DNA of 64,000 nt. Origin: Chryseobacterium arthrosphaerae. GTDB taxonomy: Bacteria; Bacteroidota; Bacteroidia; Flavobacteriales; Weeksellaceae. Shown here piece after piece: positions 34,133-43,451 of this stretch. Numbering within the stretch: the first letter of the stretch is position 1; each line of letters opens with the position of its first letter. Both the position numbers and the translations under genes were made by a program. Below the pieces are notes generated by a model, which was not told where the DNA came from, did not search any database, and worked only from the letters and a program-made list of their open reading frames with translations. The stretch spans positions 2,046,001 through 2,110,000 of the forward strand of contig NZ_MAYG01000001.1 of assembly GCF_001684965.1 (NCBI RefSeq), in the 5' to 3' direction.

Positions 34133-35584
34133 GTGAATCAGGATCATATCATTCAGAAAGTTTTTGTTGAAATTACAGTCAACAATAAGGAAAAGGCATT
34201 GGATATAAAGGAGGATATCAACAGCTTTTTGTCTATTGATGTTTTTCCGGAAATAGAAAAGTATATCAATACCCTGGAATACGAACTGGCCGGCCAAACC
34301 CTGCAGATTCCAAAGTTAGCACTGAATCTGGATATAAAAAGCAGTGCCCTGGATTCAGAATTAAAAGATAAAATTGTTCAGCTTTTCCGGGAAGAGATCT
34401 CTGAAATATCCTTGCCGGCTCAAGGTTTAAAGCAGGAAACAGAAGACGGATCTAAAGCTTATTTACTTGATCAACAGGAGAAAACGGTACAGGCTTTTCT
34501 GTTTTTTTTAGAAAAAGGATATATGCCATGGTGGAATCCGGAACGGAAAGGCACCAGCTTTCTGGAACCGGCGGTATTTGATACCATGATCCTGGCCAAA
34601 AATTTCGAAAAAAGGATCCTTCCACTTCTGTCAAAGCAAAATGTTCAGGACCGGATGATCAATCAGCTTTCAAACGAGCAGATGGCCCGGTTATGTCTGG
34701 CCGTTTTAAGGAATAAGGAATTAAAAATCAATCTGGAAACCGGTGTGATTCATCATCTGTCAACGCTGAATCATAGCGACAGGATCATCATCTGGAAACT
34801 TATTTACAATGTATTGTCTGAATACCTGAAACCATCCGGAATCAACAATCTGCAGGAATATCTTGCACAACAGCTATCAAAGGTAGAAACAGCAGGCTTT
34901 ACAAAAACGAAAAGCAGCCGGCAGAAATGGGAAACGGTAATGAAGCTATTTCCTTCCATGAAAGAAAATGAAATTGCCGAATGCATCAAAAACAATACAA
35001 AAGATTATTCTGAGAACACAAAGAGTGTGATGGAAACAATTGAGATTGAACAAAGGAATGAATCTGTGCGGGAAGATCCGGATGAGAACGACGGGCAATA
35101 TATTCAAAATGCAGGGCTTATTCTGATCCATCCCTTCATCAAAACGTTTTTTGAACACTGTAATCTCCTTGATCCCAAAACCCAGCAGCTTCTTGATCCT
35201 GAATTGTGCGCCCATTTATTACATTATATCGCTACCGGAAATACCAATGCCCCTGAATACGATATGGTTTTTGAAAAATTCCTGTGCAATATTCCTACGA
35301 ATCAGAGTATCAGCAGGCATATCAAACTTTCACGGCAACACAAAGAACAAGCTGAAAATGTAATAGAAAGTGTTCAGCACAACTGGGCTCCGATGAGAAA
35401 ATCATCTGCAGCATTATTACAAAACGAATTTTTCCAACGTTCAGGTAAACTGGTAATCACCGATTACGATTACACTCTTACAGTAGAACGAAAAACACAG
35501 GATATTTTACTTGATAAGCTTGCCTGGGGAATCGGCCTTGTGAAACTGCCATGGCAGGAGAAATTCATATTTATAAACTGGTAA
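34133..35584 (+). CDS. Contractile injection system tape-measure protein, Afp14-like
   Basis: 483 residues, GTG start. The N-terminus (HIIQKVFVEITVNNKEKA, residues 4-21) and the C-terminus (NWAPMRKSSAALLQNEFFQRSGKL, YTLTVERKTQDILLDKLAWGIGLVKLPW) are the two conserved ends of the eCIS tape-measure family; the middle is helical and variable, as expected of a length ruler. It sets tube length with the cap protein. It precedes the AAA+ ATPase, the same pair as afp14-afp15. Confidence 0.88.
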   Translation: MNQDHIIQKVFVEITVNNKEKALDIKEDINSFLSIDVFPEIEKYINTLEYELAGQTLQIPKLALNLDIKSSALDSELKDKIVQLFREEISEISLPAQGLKQETEDGSKAYLLDQQEKTVQAFLFFLEKGYMPWWNPERKGTSFLEPAVFDTMILAKNFEKRILPLLSKQNVQDRMINQLSNEQMARLCLAVLRNKELKINLETGVIHHLSTLNHSDRIIIWKLIYNVLSEYLKPSGINNLQEYLAQQLSKVETAGFTKTKSSRQKWETVMKLFPSMKENEIAECIKNNTKDYSENTKSVMETIEIEQRNESVREDPDENDGQYIQNAGLILIHPFIKTFFEHCNLLDPKTQQLLDPELCAHLLHYIATGNTNAPEYDMVFEKFLCNIPTNQSISRHIKLSRQHKEQAENVIESVQHNWAPMRKSSAALLQNEFFQRSGKLVITDYDYTLTVERKTQDILLDKLAWGIGLVKLPWQEKFIFINW

Positions 35585-35669
35585 TGCCCGATTGCTTCCT
35601 TAATATCCTACCATTGATTTTTCATCAGGAAAACCACTCACTGCATCAATATTAATTCAAAATAAAATT

Positions 35670-37124
35670 ATGAAATCTCTTATCAACCATGAAAAGGAAA
35701 CATTAGTAAAAACAGTCGTTCATGAAAAAGCAGAAATCAGTGATCATGCATTTCAGAACGGCAATGTGAATCACCGGTCTTTAAATGAAGAAATGCAATG
35801 GCTGCAGTGGCTGATTGAAATGCGATGCAGGGATTTGTTTTTAGAGGATGATACAGAAGTACACGTTGCTCATGATGTGCCTGAACCTTCAAAATTTGAT
35901 GACGAATCGCCTTATTCGGTTACGATCAACACGCTCCGGCTTACCGCTGTAGACAGGGTGATTCTGGCACTGGGCATTGCTTCGTCCCATTATCCGTCCA
36001 TACTGAAAACATTTGTACAGATAGAAGAAAGCAGTAATGCATTTGCTATTGAAGCAGGAGGTGAATACAATAAGGTCAGCCGAAGCTTCAAGCCGACTTT
36101 TCAGACTGCACTTTTTCTGCTCGCAGGCAAAGATCTGTCATTGTGGTCACATTACAGCTCCCAGCTGATCAGTGGCAGTGTACTCTTACAAAACGACATT
36201 ATTTACAACCGTTCTTCAACGGAATTCATTCATGGAAAAATTGAACTGGATACAGCGTATCTCAACTATTTTTTATCCGGTCAGAAACCGCAGTTAGACC
36301 ATGGTTCCTATTTTCCGGGGAAACTTTACAGATCTGATCTCACAATGGATGATATTATTCTGGAAGAAAATGTAAGAGAGCAGATAAAACCCATCGGATA
36401 TTATATCAAAGCGTTGGAAAACGGCTTTTTCAAGACCGGTGATCACAGTTTCAAACCAGGCTTTATGGCTTTATTCTATGGGGCTCCGGGAACCGGAAAA
36501 ACAATGCTGGCAGGAATTCTTGCCAATACGTACGGTATCGATATGTACCATGTAGATCTTTCTCAGGTGGTCAGCAAATATATTGGTGAAACTGAGAAAA
36601 ATCTTGAAGTCCTGTTCAACAGGCTGCAGGGTAAAAACTGTATGTTGTTTTTTGATGAAGCTGATGCCCTGTTTGGAAAACGTTCGGATGTAAAAGATGC
36701 CCATGACCGCTATGCCAACCAGGAGGTATCCTACCTATTGCAGCGGATAGAAAAGTTTGACGGATTAACAATTCTGGCTTCCAATTTTGAAAACAATATG
36801 GACGATGCTTTCAAGCGCCGTATAGATGTATCTGTAAATGTAATACGACCCACGGAACCTACCAGAGAAAGCCTCTGGAAGCATTATCTCCCTAAAAATA
36901 TAACCTTTGAAAGTGATGAACTATTAAAATATCTAACAAAAGAGTATTCTTACACCGGTGCTAATATCCGCAATATTATGAAGAATGTGCTGATGGCTTT
37001 ATATGACCGCAATGAAACCATTATTACGTATTCATTACTAAGCACTTATCTAATGATAGAAAACGAAAAGGCTTTTGGAAAAAACCAGTCCCGTCTCAGC
37101 CCGTTTGTACCAAAATCAGAATAA
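35670..37124 (+). CDS. AAA+ ATPase of the eCIS, Afp15-like
   Basis: 484 residues. An N-terminal helical domain (about 1-230) precedes the AAA module: Walker A GAPGTGKT (about 271-278), Walker B MLFFDEADALFGKRSD (about 325-340), sensor-1 ILASN, and an arginine-finger pair FKRRID (about 387-392); a C-terminal helical lid follows. This gene is present in almost all eCIS loci; it is needed for particle assembly or cargo loading, with exact role unresolved. Spaced 85 bases from the tape-measure gene. Confidence 0.93.
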   Translation: MKSLINHEKETLVKTVVHEKAEISDHAFQNGNVNHRSLNEEMQWLQWLIEMRCRDLFLEDDTEVHVAHDVPEPSKFDDESPYSVTINTLRLTAVDRVILALGIASSHYPSILKTFVQIEESSNAFAIEAGGEYNKVSRSFKPTFQTALFLLAGKDLSLWSHYSSQLISGSVLLQNDIIYNRSSTEFIHGKIELDTAYLNYFLSGQKPQLDHGSYFPGKLYRSDLTMDDIILEENVREQIKPIGYYIKALENGFFKTGDHSFKPGFMALFYGAPGTGKTMLAGILANTYGIDMYHVDLSQVVSKYIGETEKNLEVLFNRLQGKNCMLFFDEADALFGKRSDVKDAHDRYANQEVSYLLQRIEKFDGLTILASNFENNMDDAFKRRIDVSVNVIRPTEPTRESLWKHYLPKNITFESDELLKYLTKEYSYTGANIRNIMKNVLMALYDRNETIITYSLLSTYLMIENEKAFGKNQSRLSPFVPKSE

Positions 37125-37166
37125 CTCCTTAGCACAACATAATATACTCATCTAATAACCAATAAC

Positions 37167-40100
37167 ATGAGCAGACATAACAAAACATTTGCGCCCAGGG
37201 CTGAAAAGTCTGAGGCGCAAACCAATGATAATAAAGAGGATGAAAAAAAATATGAACAGATCAGTAATCAGGACAGTAAAATATCCCTCGCCAAAACAGA
37301 AGTTACCCAAATAACATATGGCCCTTTCAGAACCAGGGCATTCCGTAAAATAGAAACAGGCTCTGCCAGAATACAGCTTTTAGAAAGCGGGCCACATGTA
37401 TTGATTCTTAATCAGGCTCTGAATGCATTAGGGCATAAAGTAGATGTAAACGAGGACACTTTTAGAGATAAAACCCAGATTGCACTCATTAATTTCCAAC
37501 AAAAGAACGGGCTTACAGGCTCCGGAATTTTTGATAAGGAAACTTTGCTGAAAATGAATGAAGCCCTGGAAAATTTGCATAAAATGGAAGAAACATCTTC
37601 TCAGCAAAAAGAATCTCAAATCCTTCCTGCCTCTACTCCACCGGATGAAAAAGTACAGATAAGCGTCGGTGTTATTCCAATGAATATCAAAAGTAACCAG
37701 AAATTTTTTGAATACCTTGATATCCAGGTTTTTGGTCGAATTGTAGATGCTACATGGGATATTGGTAAAAATACCTACAAAAATTATATAGGAAAAGAAA
37801 CTTCTTGCACTGTAAGCGTCTCCAGTCTAAAAAAACACTTAGGAATCACTGATCAACAGTGGGAAGCTATGTATAAGAGAAAAACTTCTGCTAAACCAAG
37901 CGCTGCTGAATTAAGAAATTTCGTTAAAGGACATTTAAAAAATCAGGAAAAAGCAATATCGGAAGAAATAAATGCCATTAAAAAAGAAGCAGGAGCTTTA
38001 TCAGCAGATAAAAAACAATTTATCAGAGACGCAACAAGTAAGATCGACTATCTTCAAAACAGGCGTATTCTTGATTTATTAAAGCAATTATCTGATGGAG
38101 AAATGGCTGATTATAAGAACAAAGTTTCGAAAGAAACAACCGATCTGGCAGAGATTGAAGAATCACTTAAAGCGTATATTGAAACCCGGAATAAAAACCT
38201 TAAAAACCAAAACGAATTAGAAACTGTAAAAACTAAATTGTATGGTTTAGAAGATTTGTATGATCAATATATCAAATACACCAATATTTCTCCTACTACC
38301 AACATTGGTACCATTAAAGAACCTGTTATTGTAGTTAACCCAGTTCATATAACTGCAAATAAATCACTTACCCAGGCAATGATAGCCAATGGTTTTGCCA
38401 GTATTGAAGAATTTCAGACTTATATTACACGCTATGAAAATGCTTTTGAAACCGAAACTGTTCGTATTGGAGTCGAAATGTTACAACAATATAAACATAC
38501 TTTATATGAAGAAGGAAAGAGACTAAATGATAATTTATTTTTAGACAACCTTTCACAAAGTATTATACAGTCAGGAGCTAAAGAGAATTATAAAAGTGGC
38601 GCTCAAATCAAAAGTGATTCAAAGAAAGTACTTGAACATGGAATAACTTACACTGATCAGCAAGAATATAGCCTTGGACAGAGCAAAATAAATAGTGCAA
38701 ATAAATCTATAAGTGCTTTGGCAAGCCAAACATCATTAGTAAACGATCCTGATTTTGACAAAAAAGAATTTGCAAAGATCAGCAGTCCGGCAGATTTAAA
38801 AGCATTTTTACAAAATTATATTGCTTCACAAAACGAAAAAGTAGATCGTGTAATCAATAATATAAAAGAAAATCCGGAACATATTTATGAACTCGACAAT
38901 TTATTTGAAGCCTCTTATAAAAAGCAGCACATTGAAAAGGGATCAATTTATGACAGCATCATTAGAGCAAAACATGAGCGCTTAAGGAATCTGAAAATAC
39001 TATTGAGTATTTGTGAGGGTATTTTTGCTATAGCACTTATAGTGGTTACCTGGGGTGCGGCCACTCCGGTAGTCATTGCCGGCGGTGCTTTATCTTTAGC
39101 AGTGAGCATTGATGTTGCTTATGACACTATCAAGGAATATAAAAATAACAAAGAGTTTCATGATGTAGGCTTACTCTCCGATGATCCAAGTTTGGTTTGG
39201 GTAGTAATTGCCATTGCCGGTGTTGCCTTAGATGCAGGATCATTAGCTGCAGTACTGAGAGCCGCTAAACCTATTTCTGCAGCAGCCAAAGCTTTCAACA
39301 ATGCCGAAGATGCAACAAAAGCATTAACCACATTAGAAAGTGATCTACTTAAAATTGAGGGCCTTGAAAGAAAAGTAAGGGAAAATATTGTTAAACAGGC
39401 TAAAATACAAGCCCAACAGCAAAAAATACTGGATGGCTTTGTAAAAGCCAGACAACTTACCTACGTAACCATACCAGGTTTAGCTAAAACAGGTGAATTA
39501 TTGGCCAGAGCGGTATTTGCTATTCGAAAAGGAATTGTTACATTTGATAGTTTTGTAGCTGAGCTTAAACTGGCTAAACTCATAAGTGAGACAGGATTAA
39601 ACCCCGAAGAGTTACTTTTGGTTAAAAATGCTTTTGAAAAGGCAAGAAACTTAGCCAAAGATGATAAGCTTGCTATCGAACTCGAAAAAGCAATAGCTGA
39701 TAATGATCTTTCAAAGGTAAAAAATTTACTGGACGAAACAGAAAAGATTAAAGGAGAAAGAACAACTAAAAATATTATAGATGAATCAAAATTAACTAAA
39801 GAAAAGGAAACCAATCTTAAAGATAATAAAATTGAGGAAGAAGACATTTCCAATAATGGTAATAAGAAATTGTCCGAGTCTTCAATTAAAACAATAGAGC
39901 AAATAATTAATGAAACATCGGAGAAATTATCTCAGATGATACCTGGACTCTCAAAAGAACAAGCAGAATTTATCTTAAAATATGCATTTTCCAGAGATTC
40001 ATCAGTTGTATTCGGTGGTAGTAGGATACGAGGTAATTATAAACCAAACAGTGACCTGGACGTAGGGTTTGGAAACTTAACGCAAAGCATGGCTTCTAAA

Positions 40101-40328
40101 ATTATTAAGAAAAACAATGCTCTATTCGATTTAAAAATGGAAGAACTACAAATCGTTCCAGGTAAAGAAACAAATACAATTTCAAAAATAGAAACTCCTG
40201 AAGAGTTTTTTCAAAGATCAGGAATAAGAGATGGAGGAGATTTGAGAAAAGGTGAGCCCTATACCCCTTCAGGATCAATAACTGTAACTCCTCAAGGAGA
40301 AATTATTATAATACCCCCAAAAAAATAA
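37167..40328 (+). CDS. Large eCIS cargo/effector with PG-binding and nucleotidyltransferase-like toxin domain
   Basis: 1053 residues, 42 bases after the ATPase gene. Order: a polar disordered N-terminus (1-60), a peptidoglycan-binding domain (about 65-135, LNQALNALGHKVDVNEDTF, ALINFQQKNGLTGSG), long helical/coiled segments (about 230-590), a hydrophobic core of two or three membrane-like helices (about 608-650 and 673-700), a helical linker, and a C-terminal domain of about 110 residues. That tip has GGSRIRGNYKPNSDLDVGF (about 950-968): a G-G-S loop and D-x-D, the metal-binding signature of the pol-beta nucleotidyltransferase superfamily. Layout resembles the JAMM effector (core helices plus variable tip). 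Injection and nucleotidylation of a target are inferred. Confidence 0.75.
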   Translation: MSRHNKTFAPRAEKSEAQTNDNKEDEKKYEQISNQDSKISLAKTEVTQITYGPFRTRAFRKIETGSARIQLLESGPHVLILNQALNALGHKVDVNEDTFRDKTQIALINFQQKNGLTGSGIFDKETLLKMNEALENLHKMEETSSQQKESQILPASTPPDEKVQISVGVIPMNIKSNQKFFEYLDIQVFGRIVDATWDIGKNTYKNYIGKETSCTVSVSSLKKHLGITDQQWEAMYKRKTSAKPSAAELRNFVKGHLKNQEKAISEEINAIKKEAGALSADKKQFIRDATSKIDYLQNRRILDLLKQLSDGEMADYKNKVSKETTDLAEIEESLKAYIETRNKNLKNQNELETVKTKLYGLEDLYDQYIKYTNISPTTNIGTIKEPVIVVNPVHITANKSLTQAMIANGFASIEEFQTYITRYENAFETETVRIGVEMLQQYKHTLYEEGKRLNDNLFLDNLSQSIIQSGAKENYKSGAQIKSDSKKVLEHGITYTDQQEYSLGQSKINSANKSISALASQTSLVNDPDFDKKEFAKISSPADLKAFLQNYIASQNEKVDRVINNIKENPEHIYELDNLFEASYKKQHIEKGSIYDSIIRAKHERLRNLKILLSICEGIFAIALIVVTWGAATPVVIAGGALSLAVSIDVAYDTIKEYKNNKEFHDVGLLSDDPSLVWVVIAIAGVALDAGSLAAVLRAAKPISAAAKAFNNAEDATKALTTLESDLLKIEGLERKVRENIVKQAKIQAQQQKILDGFVKARQLTYVTIPGLAKTGELLARAVFAIRKGIVTFDSFVAELKLAKLISETGLNPEELLLVKNAFEKARNLAKDDKLAIELEKAIADNDLSKVKNLLDETEKIKGERTTKNIIDESKLTKEKETNLKDNKIEEEDISNNGNKKLSESSIKTIEQIINETSEKLSQMIPGLSKEQAEFILKYAFSRDSSVVFGGSRIRGNYKPNSDLDVGFGNLTQSMASKIIKKNNALFDLKMEELQIVPGKETNTISKIETPEEFFQRSGIRDGGDLRKGEPYTPSGSITVTPQGEIIIIPPKK

Positions 40329-40332
40329 TACT

Positions 40333-40776
40333 ATGAATAAAGCATATATCAACAATAATGAAATAAATATGAAAAGAATCAACTATTCACAAATAGATTT
40401 TGGTAAACTGGATACGAATGTTGATTATAATGAATATAGAATATTAATAAGTTTAAATGATTTTATAAATAAGATAAAACCAAAATATGATTCTTTTCTA
40501 GAAGAATATATTGAAGATGATAAGATAGATAACGATTTTACACCTATGTATGATGGAGCTGAAAATTATCCTGATTTTAATATGTTTATGAATCTGAAAA
40601 GTGATCAGAAAATACAGATAATAAATGGTTATTTTATATTTATAATATTGGGTGAATTTATAGATGATTATAGTGTAAATAATAAAGAAATATACTTACT
40701 TAAAAATTTAGAAAAGATTATCATCAATAGTGAGCATATTATATTTGAAGGTAAATCTACATATTTAGTTCAGTAA
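40333..40776 (+). CDS. Candidate immunity protein to the nucleotidyltransferase-like effector
   Basis: 147 residues, starting four bases after the effector stop and followed by a strong terminator. Extremely AT-rich and acidic, with many Ile, Asn, Asp and Tyr; a second ATG (MKRINYSQIDFG, 12 codons in) is the likely alternative start. No signal peptide. The family is not recognised. Location behind a toxin tip and odd composition are typical of cognate immunity genes acquired with the toxin module. Confidence 0.65.
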   Translation: MNKAYINNNEINMKRINYSQIDFGKLDTNVDYNEYRILISLNDFINKIKPKYDSFLEEYIEDDKIDNDFTPMYDGAENYPDFNMFMNLKSDQKIQIINGYFIFIILGEFIDDYSVNNKEIYLLKNLEKIIINSEHIIFEGKSTYLVQ

Positions 40777-40810
40777 TCTGAATAATAATAATAAATTGTA
40801 ATTTTCCCTT

Positions 40811-40842
40811 AGCTTTCCGAAGTCTCCCGACTTCGGAAAGCT
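40811..40842 (+). terminator. Rho-independent terminator of the effector operon
   Basis: Perfect 14-bp stem (40811-40824 with 40829-40842), TCCC loop, followed by a weakly T-rich tail. Marks the end of the eCIS locus on this side; genes beyond it are on the other strand. Confidence 0.8.
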
Positions 40843-40928
40843 GTTATTCTGACATCCTCATCTCACAAAAAAGCACCAATTTTACAATCAATGCCCTTTT
40901 ATTTTAACAGTCACTTCAAAAAGATTTC

Positions 40929-41297
40929 TTATTGAGTTTCGAGAACTCCTATGGCATAGGGCGTTTTATCATCCTTATTTTCAAAAATATAAAATCTGTA
41001 AGCGGTTGGTGAAACGTCATCTTTTACTAAGGAAATAAAGCCGGTTGGCACACATTGATCCAGCCCTTCTTCTATCACTTCTTTGAATAAGATCTTTTTG
41101 GGCTCTTCCCTGAGCAAAACCCATTTACCGGAGCATCCCAGCGTAGGATAAGAAACTGTAGTATTCTTTTTTGAAGACATATCAACGTTAATTGCCCAGG
41201 ATTCGTTTTCGTTTTTTTGAAATCCGACGCCTGTAAGCTGCTGGGAAAATAATAAAGAGGACGATAATAAAGCGAAAGCCGAAATAAACTGATTCAT
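40929..41297 (-). CDS. Small exported protein of unknown function
   Basis: 122 residues with a signal peptide (about 1-19, SSSLLFSQ). The mature part has two Cys (GCSGKW and DQCVP) that may form a disulfide, and ends in a beta-rich segment (YRFYIFENKDD). No family recognised. It is separated by 97 bases from the AraC-type gene and on the same strand. Confidence 0.6.
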   Translation of the reverse strand: MNQFISAFALLSSSLLFSQQLTGVGFQKNENESWAINVDMSSKKNTTVSYPTLGCSGKWVLLREEPKKILFKEVIEEGLDQCVPTGFISLVKDDVSPTAYRFYIFENKDDKTPYAIGVLETQ

Positions 41298-41394
41298 GAT
41301 TAAAATATTTAATTTGGGTTGCGAAAGTATGATATTTTTTACTTTTAGCCGGCATTAAATACCCATGATTTTTCAACTATTGTCATTCTGTACA

Positions 41395-42306
41395 TTAATT
41401 AAAAGAAGCCCTGAACTCCAAAGGCGAGAAAGAGGTCCGGTTTTTAAATAAACGGTGGAAAGACTGTGGATGCTCAAATCCCAGATGGTAAGCTATTTCA
41501 GAGACAGACATTTCCGTGGTAGACAGCATTTCTTTAGCTTTTTCAATCAACCTGTTTTGAATGTGCTGCTGGGTGGTTTGCCCGGTCTGCACTCTAAGCA
41601 TATCACTCAGGTAGTTCGGGCTGAGATTCAACTGCTCAGCAATAGAATGAACAGTAGGAATACCGTTCAGAATCAGCTGATCATTTTTAAAATACTCATC
41701 CAGTAAGCCCTCAAGCTTTGAAAGCAGATCATTGTTTATTTTTTTCCGGGTTAAAAACTGACGATTATAAAAGCGGTCACAATATTTCAATAAAAGCTCC
41801 AGGTTAGACACCAGAAGATCCTGGGTAAAGGAATCCATATTGGCTTCTATTTCCTGTTCTACATTCTCTATAATATCCATGATCGATTTTTCTTCCTTTT
41901 CAGAAAGATAGAGGGCCTCATTCGCTGTATAGGAAAAGAAACCGTAATCTTTGATCTTTGCAGCCAGTGGGTATCCCTGCAGAAAGTCAGGATGCACGGT
42001 CAGGACAAATCCTTCAACCTCGTTCAGCAGAATATCTTCAAACTGCACTACCTGATGAGGAGCCACAAAGTACATCATACCTCCGTCGAAATCATAATAC
42101 TGCTGTCCATACCTGCATTTTCCTCCGGCACAGTCTTTTTTCAAAGCAACTACATAAAAATCGGTGGTTATTGCGCTGAGGATCGTTTCCGGTTCCAGCT
42201 TTACCTCATCAAAGCTGAATACACTGATCAGTGGATTTGAAGGCTTATTCAATCCCAGAGACTGATGCATAGCGTGTATTGACTGAACTTTTACCGGTGT
42301 TTTCAT
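41395..42306 (-). CDS. AraC-family transcriptional regulator
   Basis: 303 residues. The C-terminal ~100 residues hold two helix-turn-helix motifs of the AraC/XylS family: VHSIAEQLNLSPNYLSDMLRVQTG and MSVSEIAYHLGFEHPQSFHRLFKNRTSFSPLEFR. The N-terminus is a cupin-like sensing domain with a CAGGKC pair near residue 60. It is the last gene of a minus-strand cluster with SDR, aldehyde dehydrogenase and acetoacetate-decarboxylase-like genes and probably controls them. Spacing to the SDR gene is 134 bases. Confidence 0.9.
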   Translation of the reverse strand: MKTPVKVQSIHAMHQSLGLNKPSNPLISVFSFDEVKLEPETILSAITTDFYVVALKKDCAGGKCRYGQQYYDFDGGMMYFVAPHQVVQFEDILLNEVEGFVLTVHPDFLQGYPLAAKIKDYGFFSYTANEALYLSEKEEKSIMDIIENVEQEIEANMDSFTQDLLVSNLELLLKYCDRFYNRQFLTRKKINNDLLSKLEGLLDEYFKNDQLILNGIPTVHSIAEQLNLSPNYLSDMLRVQTGQTTQQHIQNRLIEKAKEMLSTTEMSVSEIAYHLGFEHPQSFHRLFKNRTSFSPLEFRASFN

Positions 42307-42440
42307 ATTCGGATGTTCTGATTTTTTTATTAAATCACATAGCTGTATTGGATAGATAAATGATCATTCATATCTCTATATCCTATGTGTCTATGTTGTT
42401 AAAAATAAAACTTGTTAACCCTTCATCTAAGGTACTGATT

Positions 42441-43379
42441 TTATTTCTGGCTGGAAAGCTGCTCGTTTCTGATCTGGCTGATCCCCTGTTTATAAGATGT
42501 CACCTGAAAATCAGGAAATCTGTTTCTGAATTTTGAGTCATCAAATACATTATCATGTTCATATCTTGGAAGCAGTTCCAGTAATTCTTTCACTCTTTTA
42601 TTGAACAAAGCACCAAATTTAAACACAAATTTAGGAACAACGGAATATTTCAGATCCCGGCCATAAATTCCGGAAGCGGTTCTGATAAATTCTCTGTAAG
42701 TGGGATGGCTTTTATCTACGGGAAGATGCCAGGTCTGGCCAAATGCATCCGGTGTATTTCCGATCAATGCTGTGGCGCGGCTTGCGTCCGGTGTCCATAT
42801 CAGGCTTCTTTTTTTATTGGCACTTAATGGTACTTTCAGTTTTTTCCCTTCTTTGATCGTATTAAAAACCAGCGTATTGGTAATGCTCTGTGTTTTCCCC
42901 GGTCCGTAAAACTCGGGCGCGCGGCAGATCACGGCTTCCAGTTCACCGGACTGTATTTCCTTCAGAACCATCTCCGCCATTTCTCTTCGTACCCTGCCCT
43001 TTCTTCCTACCGAAGCAAATGTTGTATTTTCAGTCAAAACACGGTCATCCTGAGGATACATATACGTATTGTCAAAGAAGACCAGTTTAGTCCCATTCAT
43101 CTTACAGGCATCAATCACATTGCGTAAAATAAGCGGAAACTGCTTTTCCCAAAGATCTGAACTGATCGGAAGTCCCAGTGTAAAATAAGCAATTTCACTG
43201 CCTTTTACCGCTTCAATAGCCTTTTCCCGGATCGAAAGGTCCGCTGAAAACACTTCATCCGTATCATTTATTTTTTTTGCCTCTCTGCTGACTATGCGGA
43301 TATCTGATGTAAAATTTCTTTTCAGTTCTCTTGCCAGCTCTTCACCAATCTGTCCGTTGGCTCCTAATATTGTTTGCAT
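42441..43379 (-). CDS. NAD(P)-dependent epimerase/reductase, extended SDR type
   Basis: 312 residues. A Rossmann fold opens with TILGANGQIGEELARELKR (G-x2-G-x2-G). The catalytic Tyr/Lys pair is not clear; DNTYMYPQDD may hold the Tyr, so the enzyme could be an atypical, NmrA-like sensor or reductase. Substrate unknown. Same strand and cluster as the aldehyde dehydrogenase, 72 bases away. Confidence 0.8.
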   Translation of the reverse strand: MQTILGANGQIGEELARELKRNFTSDIRIVSREAKKINDTDEVFSADLSIREKAIEAVKGSEIAYFTLGLPISSDLWEKQFPLILRNVIDACKMNGTKLVFFDNTYMYPQDDRVLTENTTFASVGRKGRVRREMAEMVLKEIQSGELEAVICRAPEFYGPGKTQSITNTLVFNTIKEGKKLKVPLSANKKRSLIWTPDASRATALIGNTPDAFGQTWHLPVDKSHPTYREFIRTASGIYGRDLKYSVVPKFVFKFGALFNKRVKELLELLPRYEHDNVFDDSKFRNRFPDFQVTSYKQGISQIRNEQLSSQK

Positions 43380-43451
43380 ATGATTTTATTTTTTGATGAT
43401 TAACTGATGAGTAAAACCTTTTCCAATATCTGCCTCATCACTTTTTAAAAT

